NCBI GenBank assembly: GCA_014904985.1
Contig: MU129000.1
Coordinates: 62,001 to 126,000, forward strand
Source: Hydnum rufescens UP504
Lineage: Eukaryota > Basidiomycota > Agaricomycetes > Cantharellales > Hydnaceae
Reading direction: 5' to 3'
Length of the DNA stretch: 64,000 nucleotides
Shown here: positions 27,607-38,994 of the stretch, piece after piece
Layout of the letters: each line of letters begins with the position of its first letter
How positions within the stretch are numbered: the stretch's first letter is position 1
The notes under the pieces: model-generated
What the model was told of the DNA's origin: nothing
The model's input: only the letters and a program-made list of their open reading frames with translations
Databases searched by the model: none
Position numbers and translations under genes: made by a program

Positions 27607-28558
27607 GGGGGAAGGACGAGGGCTGACGGGGATATAGGAACAGGTGCCCCTGCCCCGCGAATGACAGGTTGCATAGAATTTCTCGCATTCTTCCCTGCAT
27701 TTGATTCGGCCGCTGGGTCGGACTTTTCATAGAGAGCATGGGAACGAGACATCGATTCGTCCCCAAATTTTCCTCCGCCATAATAATCATATCGATAGGG
27801 AAATTCAATTCTTGTAGCTGATTTGATCCGCCTGAGGGACCGAGGGTGTCCGGGGTCCATCTCGTTAGCTCTTCTATCCTATCGCAACAACATCAAACTT
27901 CCCTATGGATATGATTATTGCTGTAAAGGTGTATGCGCATACAAGAAAATTCATGTAGAAATTACCCTCCTGTATATTTCCTACCCCATTCCGGCTGAAG
28001 AGGAAAGTTTGGGGTGAACAACCCTTTGTATGACATCTGCTGCTGTCATTCTGACAGGTTTAAGCTTACACTTTTCATACAGTATAGCCAGGATGTCAAT
28101 TTATATTGTAGTAGATCCTGAAACCCGGAACCCGGTTCTCTGAAGGACTTTTGAATTACGGGGATCTGGCTGTCGGACAGACACCCTGAGCAGGTAGGAC
28201 TTGACCGCAATGGGGAACCCCCCACGCATGACTGAGCCACTACTTCCTTTCACAATCACGCTCTCTCCTCTGCGGATCCGTGATACATGATTCCGGCGAT
28301 GTAAAACAAGCGGCATTAGCGACGAGACTACAGCGGATTACAGTGACGCAGGGGCGTTACGAACACTCCGAGCCTCAATCAATTTTGCTAATCCAGTCGT
28401 GGAGCAGTCCCAAACGCGCCGGGGCACTCCAATTCACGAAACTCAAAAATCTATTTAGCTTGGGAAGCACAGCCACAACAACCATACAGGGATATCGAGA
28501 TGTACATATAAGGGCGATGGCAAAGAAAATGCTGAAAGGGATTAGTCTCCCAGATATT
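27607..28558. other. Intergenic with a short inverted repeat
   Basis: Between the 3' end of the desaturase gene and the 5' end of the hydrolase gene, both on the minus strand. About 36 bp at 27775-27812 ('ccataataatcatatcgata') recurs inverted at 27886-27925 ('tatggatatgattattgctg'), separated by roughly 75 bp. No gene seen. Confidence 0.5.
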
Positions 28559-30260
28559 TCATAATTCTGCTTCCCCAGCCGCTTTGCGCACTCGCTTCCC
28601 CTCTCTATTTTTGAAGAAGACAACATCATCTAGTAATGAAAGAAAGTATATCAGACGATAGCGAAATCACCGTACGCCAAGAGTATTTACCCCCATCTTC
28701 AACAAACTATAGATGGAAGAGGGCACCAGATTAGACTAAGAGAGAAGAGATGAAGATCGCATATTTACCTCGCAGAGCGTGAATGATCGATAAAGAGCGC
28801 GCCACGAATTGGTGGAGTCACTTGGAGAAATTATCGTTTGAGATTCACGATGAACAAGATAGTATAGTATTGTAAGTATCACCGCACCTGTTGTAGTCTT
28901 CGCCAAGAACCTTGCGAACGTGTTTCGACACTTCTGGCCCATTCCAGAAAGGGACCGAGCAGAAAAAATGATGCGCAACGTGGTCATGGGACACCTGCAT
29001 TCATTTCAATCCGACCCATGAGCACGACTTTGTTCTGCGCGAAGACACAGGCATACAAACATTGTGCAGGAAGAAACGGCCCATCCAACCCATAAGGGGA
29101 CGATCGATAGTGGCTGCGGCGCCACGAAGGAAAGTCCAAGTGTCTTTGCGGAAGTGGGGCGCCGTTGGGTCGGTGTGTTGAAGATACGTGAACATCACAA
29201 TCCAGTGGTTGGTGAAGATATACGGAATGAAGTAGTACTTGATGAAGGCTGCGATGCTGGTATTGTATGTCCACCCGGCGAGAAGGCTGACCAAAGTAAC
29301 AATCCAACGTTACCAATAATCACTGGGACACGGTCCGATTGTTGGAACAAAGCAGAAGATGGGAGCCAGTGCTGAAAAATTCGAGGCGTCAGTTTGGTCT
29401 AAATATCATACTGAATTGGAGAAAGCCTCACATTCGTGCCATCCGGGTACATTGGGTTGCCAAGGGTATTGTAAGTGAGATACAATTGCCAGCCCATTGT
29501 CTGCATGATAATCATTCGGAATAATGTCCAAATTGGTGTCTCCTCTAAAATCTCCTGATAATCGTGGCGCCTCATGACACTCTCTGGGGCCATGCCGAGT
29601 CGCGAACGTGTCTTCGGCACGTAGTTTTCATCGCGTTCCATGGAAGCAGTGGACTTGTCTGATAATAAGGGATATAAGGATGTCTTCGCGACGAGGGGGA
29701 TATTACGCACGGTGCAGGCGGTGGGATTGTCGCCACGAATAATAAGGGGTCAAAATGAAGGTGTGAGCGATGAATCCGACAGTATGATTGACTTGTTTGT
29801 AGTCAGAGAGACTGCCGTGCCCTGCATCGTGGCCGAGACAGAAGATGCCACCGCCGACAAGACCCTGGAACCACCAGTACGTAGCCCAGAGTGTCCATTT
29901 GATGGTAAAAACAGCCCAAGGATTGATGTTCGATGCTTTCAGTGCCTGGGCCAAGGGATCGATGTGTGTAGCGACCTGAAGGTAGTAAATGAGCTGAATG
30001 GAATACGTCCAACGCAAGGAAATTACGCACAAAGTAAAAGAGATAGCAAAGCAGTCCATCGCGCGCGGCCCATGCAAGACCCTTTAGTGTACTCCTTTCC
30101 CGTAACTCTTTTGGGACGGCAGCATGAATATCTTTGAGCGTAGCTTTTGGGAAAGTGTAGTCTGTCTGTAAACGTTTCTTGTATCTTGGATAGAGTTGAG
30201 CGATGTCTAAGATCATCGAGATGTTCCCACTCACTCAGGACCATCCTCGAATATAGACAT
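28559..30260 (-). CDS. Delta-12 fatty acid desaturase (FAD2-type)
   Basis: An ER membrane desaturase converting oleoyl to linoleoyl lipids. The start ATG at 30260 gives MSIFEDGPE, then a GTGAGT intron and YKKRLQTDYTFPKATLKDIH. All three His boxes are present. HDAGH lies in FCLGHDAGHGSLSDY. HRLHH is reconstituted across an intron (HRLH joined to HK, followed by STASMERDENYVPKTRS). HVAHH lies in VSHDHVAHHFFCSVPFWN. Between them are hydrophobic segments (WAVFTIKWTLWATYWWFQGL; LLAGWTYNTSIAAFIKYYFI) and EETPIWTLFRMIIMQTMGWQ. The C-terminus reads SWRALYRSFTLCE, FVEDGDDVVFFKNREGKRVR, AAGEAEL and stop at 28559. About nine short introns have usable borders and no frame break, so it is probably functional. 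It sits beside two other lipid-type genes. Confidence 0.9.
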
Positions 30261-33200
30261 AGCGTTCAACGACTCGAATTCGAATTATTAGAGTCAAGCG
30301 TTAGACCGCTAGGGGCTGAGAAGGAGAGGAAGCTGGGACCGGAGACCTCAAGGAACAGATGCCCCAATTTCTTATATCTAGTGGAACCCCAAGACGGATG
30401 ATTACTGCCGGAGAAAATCACGCGGAAAGAATACAGGAAAATGTTATCGCGAATTACTGCTTTTTGGTCCAGGGGCGGTTTCCTCCAGAGCAGCCCGCGC
30501 AAAGCGCCCGTGGCCTAGGCTTGCCGATGCTCATTTCAGGTTGCGAACATTTCTGAACCGTGACCAAAGTAGCACATTTGGTTGAAGTTTGACTTCTCTT
30601 CTCGCATGACGTGGAAGTTGACGGCGACGGTGACGGCTTAGTTTGACAGTCAAGACCCTTAAGGTGTCAGACGTCACGGGCCCGCCACATTGGTTACAGT
30701 TTGTGACACGATCACGTCACACCCACGAAAAAGCTGCTAGAACCCATAGCAAACCCATCACATTTGGGGGGTGCTTTGCTACGTGTCCTAGGATATCACA
30801 CGGCTGAAGAATTGGTGAAGTCCCTAATTATTTTCCATGCTACCGGAGGCATATTTTGAGGGGGAAAAGGACAATGAAAAAGGAAGTGGACAAAAGATCA
30901 AATGATACACGAATGAGAATGGGGGAAAAGAGTGGGGATCTCTTGATTTGACTATAATTGTGTATTTAGAGGTGTTAAGAGTAGTAGTCTTTTAGACATA
31001 GAAACCTTGGCATTACCGAGAAATTCCTCGGTATATATACACGAAACTATACTTTTTCAGAAATAACCTCTTTTTTAGTTCAATGACCCCTTTGTGAAGG
31101 TGGTTTACAGCTGATAAAATATATGATGGCCACTTTCGAATTTCTCTCATTCGGTGGCTTTGACAGCCACAGCGTTCTACAGCTGCCGAAGACCAGGGTG
31201 ATTGGGGTCCTTCATTGGAGAGTGCCTATCGGAGGCGCCGACGGACCGTCAGAGGTAGGAGCGTCAGCCGACAATTCGGCGCTTCCAGTTAGGCCCGCAT
31301 TGTCGTCCTCGGCGATCTATCGCCCACAAACCCCTATATTTACGGTCTATACACACTGTGTAAATATGTATACACTGCTGATGTGTACCCGCCGACCATA
31401 CCTTCCTACAGTAACAACTGTGATTATGACAGCAGTAGGGATAGATAGGGATAGAGCAAGGGGGGAGGGGGGAGATTTTATCAGAAAGTTCATCGGCTCG
31501 ATCGGGGTCCAGGTGCAATAGACATGATGTGGAGAAGAAAGAAACGAAACTCATGGGGCCATAAATTGCATCAGCAAAATTCACTGTGCTTCGGAGCCTC
31601 CGAAGCACAGTGAATTTTGCTGATGGCTGGAAATGAATAATAAGAGACAGCTGTCTGGGGCCTTTGTGGCTTTCAATGCTTTTTGTAAACCCCAGACTCA
31701 GGAGAGGGCCACCCAATGACCCCCTTTGTGCTTCCTCTATACCTATTGCTGCCATACCTAGTTAGCTCCGCAACATATCGCCCGTGAGTGACAGGGGCGG
31801 GTTTTCAAATCCACGGGGGAACGCAGCCCTCTCTTATATCGGTGGCAGCGCCCGTCTTGCCTCGGCCATCCCAAGACAAAAGGAGATCAACTGTGGTTCA
31901 CCATGTAATCACACTGACGAGCTTTGTCCCTCATGACTTACAGGGAGCGTGTCCAATACACGTATAGCTGGTACCCAAGGCGACATAGGCATGTCTGTCA
32001 AAACACACAAATCGCGACTAATTATTCAAAAGATCTTAATTGATCCAAGGAGTTTTCTTCGTGAGCCTCGATTCAATGCATGGATAGCATGTGATACTCA
32101 TACCCAAGGTGACACCTACCTGTCTCGTGATAAACGAATTTAGAAGAAAACCGTGGCAGGCCTACAGAAGACCCAATACGAAAGTATACCTAGTATCCTG
32201 CCTCTCGATACTTGGGCCGGAGCCCCAAACTTCAAACGACCCATCCGCTGTTAAACTCAACATTATGGCGCCTGAGGTCCCTTCTGCTGATGGCCCATGC
32301 CCCCGAGTTCCTTGTGCAAGGTGCTTGTCATGAGAGGCGAGCCATTGGCGGAAAAGACTTCGGAAGGCTCTGGAACCATGGCATCAAGTTTAACGTCTGG
32401 GGCGCCCTTCAAAGTGTTGGAGCCAAGTTCCAAAGAATCAAGTGGTTGAACGGTAGACATGGTTTCATGTTGACATCGCCCGTCGGCCTGCGATACGATC
32501 TCTTTCGCTGATGTAGTGACAGCAAATCAGGCACCGAGAAGATTCTGCAGATGTCATGTGGCTCAACCAGGACTGAAAGTCGAAAGATGCAAATAAGGTT
32601 GGAGTCCAGTGGAATATGACGTACATGGTTCGACTTCCTAGGTGCGGTGACTCTGAAGCATCTGTACTCATGTATATCAGAGGTACTAAATATAAAGGCC
32701 ACACTAGTAGATAGCGCTATGCATCGACAATTGCATTGCATCCACACGCCGAGAAGGGTTTGCCACGATCACATATCTCGAGAGTATTAGAGCTGGGAGG
32801 GCGAAGATCTTGAGCCATGGAGTGCCGACGGAAATTTGACGGGACATATCCGAACTTGAGCGTTGCATCTGGAAGAGACGTCACGTGGAGCGTGACGGCG
32901 CCCCTGTGACGAGTCATCGAAAACTGTTCATCGCTCCTCATTTGCCTGTCCTTTTTCTCGGCTTACACCTTCTTCACTTGGCCTAGATCATTCTCAAGAG
33001 AACACTGTTGATGCTATTGCTAGTAACCCCCGCCGGGCTGAGAGGGTGCGGGAGCCCAATCAGAAGCACGTCAACGACCTGCTACCCATGACGTTCGGCG
33101 ACCATTGATTGATCCCTTTGCAGCTCGGGCTTCCCTCGGCATATTACGATCATCATGATGCTTTCTTAGCTACTGACGTCGGCCGACTCGCGGGTCGTTG

Positions 33201-33529
33201 ACTGGAGACTCTCGGGTCGGAGATTTGGAAAGATGGCTTAGGTTCTCCTAACCATCAGTCTTCCTTTGGTCTTCCCCTCGCCTGTCCCTGCTGGTCTTCC
33301 CACGTCCCTTGTACCGGCTTTTGTGAGGCTAGCTGTATCATCTTGTCCAGTCCGACACGTCCTCCTGGCTCTTTCTCGTCTCATCCTACTTCGAGTCCTT
33401 CCTCGTCTCACCCCCCTTCCAGTCCTTCTTTCCTCTGGACTCAGCGTGGAAGCATGGATTTATTCCTGTTTGAACCCCATGAAAGAATCGGGGTCCTCCG
33501 ATTTTACCTCTTCCTAATACCGATCTAGT
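30261..33529. other. Large intergenic region, no gene supported
   Basis: The first several hundred bases must contain the desaturase promoter (minus strand). AT-rich around 30830-31100. It holds the palindrome at 31569-31625 and two similar short words at about 31970 and 32095 ('acccaaggcgacat', 'acccaaggtgacac'). Open frames of up to 163 codons occur (for example around 31264-31755 and 32409-32747) but none shows domains or consistent splice structure. Confidence 0.45.
31569..31625. repeat. 57-bp perfect palindrome (28-bp arms, 1-bp centre)
   Basis: The left arm starts catcagcaaaattcactgtg and ends gcttcggag; the right arm is its exact complement, with a single C between them at 31597. It could form a 28-bp hairpin in DNA or RNA. 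No target duplication is visible. It may be a tiny foldback element or the fused ends of one. Confidence 0.9.
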
Positions 33530-34275
33530 AATAGTCGTCTTCATTACTGAGCAAGAAGTAGACTAGCACTTTATTGGCTCTAAGCTCGTAATTCATGGTG
33601 TTCTCCTGGTGAGATAGGAAATGCTCTCGCGAGGCAATATCATGCAGCAGGTAATGGCATAGCAGCTTAGGGCTGCAGCTGGGACATTCTCTAATCCTCG
33701 TGTTTTTCAGGCCTTCGTCTCATTGCCTCTGCATGTCGATTGGACGCCCTCGATCACCTGAGCCCTAGGTATCGAGACCATTCAGCTAGATGTCACGCCT
33801 TTCCGGCATAAGGAGCGCACGGTTCTCGACTCGACTGGATATCCTCGGGAACAATCCGTGACTGCTCATATGCAAGGGCAATACCTGGTAATCTCGTCTC
33901 ATATGCATCCATACCCTTAACCAGTGGCAGACGTACGCTGAATTTTACACCACCGTCGAGTTCACACCAAACTCCCAAAACAGCGTACTCACCACCCTAG
34001 AAGGCATCACTTCTCTCTTTGCGACTAAAGTATTTTCTGCGATGCTCTTTTGCTAGGAATTCGTATCCCTGTTGATCGGCTTTAAGGGCGGAATTGTTAA
34101 TATCGCTCGTGTTGTGGGGCTAATGTTGTGCGTCACGCAGCGTGCCACGAGAATGATTCAACATCTTGGAAATCTCGTAGTCTGTTTGTAGTTGTAAGTG
34201 ACATTGTCGGCCGTTGTACATCAGATGATCCTGACAGGTTGTGTATTTATTCTCTCGTGGCGAAGATAACACCTT
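33530..34275 (+). pseudogene. Decayed duplicate of the AYR1-like reductase gene
   Basis: It follows the gene at 23121-24548 closely: 'gtcttcattactg.gcaag', 'ataggaaatgctctcgcgag', 'caggccttcgt.tcattgc' and 'cattcagct.gatgtcac' occur in order. The start codon and adjacent bases are deleted. The GC-AG intron donor word survives but its acceptor is altered, several 1-11 bp deletions break the frame, and NNAG has become an out-of-frame 'aacaatccg'. From about 34135 the copy jumps to sequence matching 24675-24830, so the exons with the catalytic Tyr and Lys and the C-terminus are lost. A non-functional segmental duplicate that retained introns, hence not a retrocopy. Confidence 0.85.
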
Positions 34276-35118
34276 GGAACTCCACTGGCGCAGACGTAAA
34301 GTACACTGAACACAGTTCAATTATATTGACCAGCGAATTTGAGCAGTGCCACCTCGGATAATGCCGAATGCGTGATAGTACCGATCGCTCATAACCTTGG
34401 TCTTCAAACTGTCTGCTACAATCTCCAGAGCAACCTAGTGAGAGTTACGGTATTCGCGCGAGAAGAACTCCCCCTGATTACTAAGCAGGTGAGGACGAAT
34501 TCGGTAGACTGGCAAGACTCGAGTCGCCCAGGTGAATTAAGCAGGTGGCGGGAAGAACACACACAGAGAAGTCCTTGAGATTTATGTGGGCTCAAGCCCG
34601 TCCTTTATACTATTTACATGAGGCACAGAAAACACATAAGATGGGGTAAAGATGGGGTAAAGATGAAGTAAAAGTCCAATGATGGCGGCAAGGAAAAGAT
34701 CGCCGGTGAAACCTATCTACAAGATCCTAGATAATCGAGGTCGGTGCTGTTTGCATAGCCCCCTAGGGGTCGCGCTTGTCTCCGACGTCGTATCCGCTCA
34801 CTCCAACACAACCCCCGACACCCACTACGTACATTTCTTCCTGTGGGATGTAACCATGATTCCGTGTGAAATAATTTCTACACCAATGGCATTTTGATGG
34901 CGGCTTCTGCTGGCTTTCAAACCAAACTTCCTGAAATGCATGCAAAGCTAACAGATACCGACGCCGGAATAATCCATACGCAAGTGAAAATCTGAGGGAA
35001 AAGTACCAAGATTTACATGAGCGAGAAACTTGAGGGAAGTACAAATGGTGGCCGATTGACCAGCTGCAGTCTTTGAGTGGATTCGATATTGCTTGGAAAG
35101 GCCATCGCAATATAGAAA
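34276..35118. other. Intergenic, short tandem words
   Basis: No gene seen. 'gatggggtaaa' is repeated two to three times at about 34638-34668. The right end lies 3' of the membrane protein gene. Confidence 0.45.
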
Positions 35119-36806
35119 CTAAAGAGGGAGAGGATCACCTTTGGGTGAGTACGGTGGTACAGTGCTCGAAGCACTATCCTCAGAAACAGTTTCACTCTTT
35201 CTATCCGCCTTCACCACCGTCTTCTCTGCCTCAAGTTCCTCCCTGGCCCTTATAGCAATCTTCTCTTTCTCCACAAGCTTTTGGAGCCTTTCTTCTTCCT
35301 TGCGCCTCGTTTTCTCCTCTTTCTTTGCCTTCTTGTGGGCTTCCTTGGATTCCTTCTCCGCTTTGGCGTTTTCCTCGCGAGCCCGCTGTTCTTCTACGTA
35401 TTTGTCGAATTTGGCGCTATCACCGCACCACATAATGCGGTAATATATGAAGAAAATGCTGAACAAGAAGATAAGGCACCACGAAGCCTAGATTGGATAT
35501 TAGGTCATTGAGATCCGGGGCCGCTGAGGCCGTAACTTACTTACCCACATATACACGTAAGAATTTCCGGAGGACGCGCGAAGAAGGAGACCTGGCTTGA
35601 GTTGGCGTTGGGATCCGCATGCAGCGGGGAGGTAGAAATTGTCGACTGAGTTATAGGTGTTGATGCTACCGGGGTGCAGGGTAAAGTTGACGAAGAATTG
35701 AGAGATGCCGGAAAGCAGGAGGAAGGTGAATGCGACGATTGGTCCGGCCTGGCGGCTGTCCTTGGCGCCCCAACCTGTCCCCGATAAAGACGCTGGGCGC
35801 CAGAAGGAGTAGGATCCCAGAAGATAGACGAGGAAGCCAATGATATTGAGACCAATGAGGCCAGCGAAGGTTTTACGTTTAACTTCCTGCCATGAGCGCC
35901 ACCGGCAAGTCAGATTGGGAGCGGGATTATTGGAGAAAGGTATAGAACATAGACTGACTCCAGGCATCATGGCCGCGTAAAAGACGCTATTGGGCTGAAG
36001 ATACGACAAGTCTAAATGCACCCCATAAGTCAGAGCCCAGGCTCACGATCGACCAATGAGGATTCATACTGTATTGGGGGTTATTGTACGACGATTGTGT
36101 GCAGTGCATGGATCCGTCTGCGTCTCTGGTGCAGGTACCTGGATCTTCGATGAATTTGACCCTGAATTGTGAGTGTTCAGTTCATCATACCTAGTGCTCC
36201 CACCCAGATTGCAATCGAGTTGTTTCCCGTAGTCGCGTCTCGCCGAATTTTGGGGACTTCGAACGATAGTCCCGACGGGGACCGACGGAATCGCAACAAT
36301 GGACCATCAGCAGGAATCGCTCGGGCAGCGTGGGTGACGTTAACAGCACCGATCGACACATTGGAGAGTGACGGGGATGAGCAAGGGTTAGAAGGGGTGT
36401 ATCCTTGGGGTGGGACATAAGGCGTAAAATTTATCAGGCTCGCGCCCAGGTCCCGTGGAAACCAAGGAACGGGAGAGAGGAAAGCATAGAACTCTAGCAC
36501 CAGGGCTCCAAGGAAAGTCAACTCCCCTAGAATACTGAAGAGGAACATGATGGGGTTGACCAGACACAGAGGGAAAAGGCATATTGCCGCCTGTATAAAA
36601 GAGAGCAAGGCAGTGCCGCGCTTAATGCGGATTTCAAGTGGAGATCTAATTAGAAGCTAGGTACCAAGGGGAAACCGAACACGAGGTGTTTGAAATTCCC
36701 GCAAACGAAAGGCCAAGGCCCAAGCGCGCCGCATGCCTAAGAGTAAGGTGGATTCCACCAACCCAAACTGCATGCTTGTTACGGGATGCCAGTGGTTGAG
36801 AGCCAT
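35119..36806 (-). CDS. Multispan membrane protein with long charged C-terminal tail, unrecognised family
   Basis: A multi-exon minus-strand gene. The first clear segment is FPLCLVNPIMFLFSILGELT, continuing FLGALVLEFYAFLSPVPWF (two helices or one long hairpin). A lumenal or extracellular loop with NFT, NVS and NVT sequons (SLSNVSIGAVNVTHAARAI) follows. A second exon group has KFIEDPGTCTRDADGSMHCT or an alternative frame, then a helix TFAGLIGLNIIGFLVYLLGS and GPIVAFTFLLLSGISQFFVN. The last exon begins with helix SWCLIFLFSIFFIYYRIMW and ends in about 95 residues rich in Lys, Glu and Ala (EEKTRRKEEERLQKLVEKEK), predicted coiled coil, to the stop at 35119. The overall plan is a four-to-five helix protein with a cytoplasmic coiled-coil tail. 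I could not fix the first exon: the ATG at 36806 is a guess. I do not recognise the family. Confidence 0.6.
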
Positions 36807-36866
36807 GTCCGGCCCCAAATATTGAGACGCCCAGATCTGAAAATTAAGATGGAGCGGTGCTATCAA

Positions 36867-38064
36867 TACGGAATATACTATTCCTAGAAGCTAACATTGA
36901 TCCAATTGACTGCAATCACACCTCCTGAAGTCAGGCGCGCAATCTTGAGCTAGTTTCGCGGGACACGGGACCTTCGTATCCATGGAGCTTCTTGTTATGT
37001 AGGGTCCAGAAACAGATCCCGCTCATCAGATACAATAATGCATTTCACTTGAGTCGACCAGGATGGATAGCTCAAGCGAGCTGCCAAGATCAATTCGTGG
37101 AGGCACTGGAGGGATAGAACATCCCATAAGACAAACGAGCACAGTCAGGTTTAGGCGATGGTGCTGCGTTACGCGACATCCATCCTAATCAACACGCACT
37201 CGTGGGAATGCTCAGAACCATTTCCAAACGGTCTGCCATGATGTAAAAGAGTTGATTTATTAGACGTCGAGATGAAATTTGCATCCGGTGTTCTCTAACA
37301 CCATTAATTGTGCGCAATCTGGGGGACAGTAGAAATGCAAATCGGCATCAATACTTCATTAACTTTGCGCATCAGCATCAGCAGCGAGCCATCGGCAGAA
37401 AGAGAAATGAGCATCGGTAAGCACATGCATCACCGGTGTTGACTATGCTTTGGGTCAGATTCGCCATCCATGACTTTCTTATCCTATTCTCATGGTGGTT
37501 ATTCTACCCGATGCACAGAATCATCTACAATATGCAGTGCGGTCTCTAGGCCTTGTTGTTAGGTACTAAATTTGGAAACATGAAGCAACCTGGCAGTGAG
37601 CTCCTTCAACCTACTGTATGCACTTCGAAGAGGGTATATGTGATCTATTGACATGGCCCACGTCCGTCTTTCCCTCTTCCAATGGGAGTCCGTTTGAGTC
37701 TTGGCTCTGTCCAAGGCCATTGATATTGAATTCAGGCCCGAGATTCTCCCCCGCCGCTCGCAACGACCCGAGTGTGACTTTGTTCGTCCGAGGTGTTCAG
37801 CCACCCATCCAGGAACATGGCGGTGAAATCCTTCAGTGTTGGCACATGCATCTTGGGTAGACGCGAAATCCGGGGCACCGCCCTTGTCGGGGTGAATTCG
37901 TTCATAGTGCCAGACCTCGCCAAATTCAAGCCATCGCACTATCCCTACTTCTTCTCGTTACGGATGGCTGCGTATAACAAGCACATATTCAAACCGGGAC
38001 CCGATATTCATGGCCTCAGGCATAATAGTTTTTAAGCTTAGGTCCCTTGACCCCGCTAACCGCC
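36867..38064. other. Intergenic with dispersed repeat R1, no gene supported
   Basis: Contains R1 copy 2 at 37453-37578. The frames around 37560-38035 are open on both strands but show no family motif. Nothing else recognised. Confidence 0.45.
37453..37578 (+). repeat. Dispersed repeat R1, copy 2
   Basis: Second copy of the ~124-bp repeat at 3635-3758, same orientation, with small indels ('cttcatggtcctatacg' versus 'ctcatggtggttattc'). Confidence 0.75.
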
Positions 38065-38347
38065 ATGTCTTCTTCCCCCTCCCCCAGTCATTCGAATCTC
38101 AGTGAGTCCCCCACCTCGTATTATCAATATCATCTACCGGTGCTCCCCAGGCATCCGCGGTTCGACAGACGGTTTCATCTTGTTCGAGGCTGTTTCCATT
38201 GGTCTGCCGCCCCTCCGACGCAATAGGCGGTCCCAACAGGAACGCGAAGCTCTTGCAGCAGGCCAGGTCCTCATATGGGTGGAGTCGACCAAAGCACACG
38301 GTCTTGAGCATTGGACAGATGGCCCAAAGTGCTCGCGTCAGATTTAG
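38065..38347 (+). pseudogene. WOPR (Gti1/Pac2) domain fragment
   Basis: From ATG 38065 (MSSSPSPSHSNLS), across a probable intron with donor GTGAGT and acceptor CAG, the frame continues GSTDGFILFEAVSIGLPPLR and RRSQQEREALAAGQVLIWVE, then HGLEHWTDGPKCSRQI and a stop. This matches the N-terminal WOPRa box of Gti1/Pac2 regulators (family: D-A-x-x-L-F-E-A-C, L-P-R-V-x-R-R-L-S-x-x-E-R, R-x-G-S-V-F-V-W, R-W-T-D-G-x-x-W-S-x-S-R). WOPR proteins such as Wor1, Ryp1 and Sge1 are transcription factors controlling morphology and virulence programmes. The WxxSRV ending has become CSRQI with a stop and no second WOPR half follows, so this is most likely a truncated copy. Confidence 0.6.
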
Positions 38348-38994
38348 TATAATTACGCTGGATTTCTTACGTAATACAGAGAGTCCGATGAGCCTTGGAA
38401 TACAAGTTTCAATAAACCCATTGCTCTTCCAGCATGTTGCTCATGCGTGAATCAATCATTCTTCCCGACATTGCTGTCGGAAGCCGCATGGGCTCGCGGA
38501 ATGAGCGAATGTTTGGGTATTCGGGCACAGCTCGAGGACACAGGCTGCCACGCAGTGGCGGATACTTCCCAGGTGGTTAGGCAGATGTAAAGTCATACCC
38601 TAGGAAGGGCTAGCAAAACCTCACTGATGGTGGAACTAATTTTCAAGGCTTAACCAAATCCAGAAATCTGGCGCATTGGCACCTATGGGAAGTTGATATG
38701 CAAAACGCATAAGACCAAGCAAAGTAAACTTAAGGACCTCAAAGGTGACTCAGGGACACAAAAATCCATTCTATGTTTGTCCAATCCTTAGAGTAGTATT
38801 TTGAGGAAGAGATCACGGTGTCGTACCAGTCCAAATAGCAGTTGCAAGACTCTAAATTGTTATCACCAAGCCCTAACATGCCAAATTAAATAAGCTTAAT
38901 AAAACCCTCCACAGCTGAGGGAATGGACAATAAAACCAATGCGTGCAGCGATGCGGATGCGGATGCGTCTGATGCGCAAATCCCCGTGCATGCC
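38348..38994. other. Intergenic, no gene seen
   Basis: Between two gene relics. No continuation of the WOPR protein and no other coding signal recognised. Confidence 0.4.

Noticed and set aside
31264..31755. 163-codon minus-strand ORF
   Set aside because: It crosses the perfect palindrome and shows no motif or splice structure.
32263..32747. Two overlapping minus-strand ORFs that might form a short spliced gene
   Set aside because: No family resemblance, no convincing joint between them, and both strands are open.
37559..38035. Open frames on both strands between R1 copy 2 and the WOPR fragment
   Set aside because: No motif, no consistent exon structure, and no resemblance to the second half of a WOPR protein.
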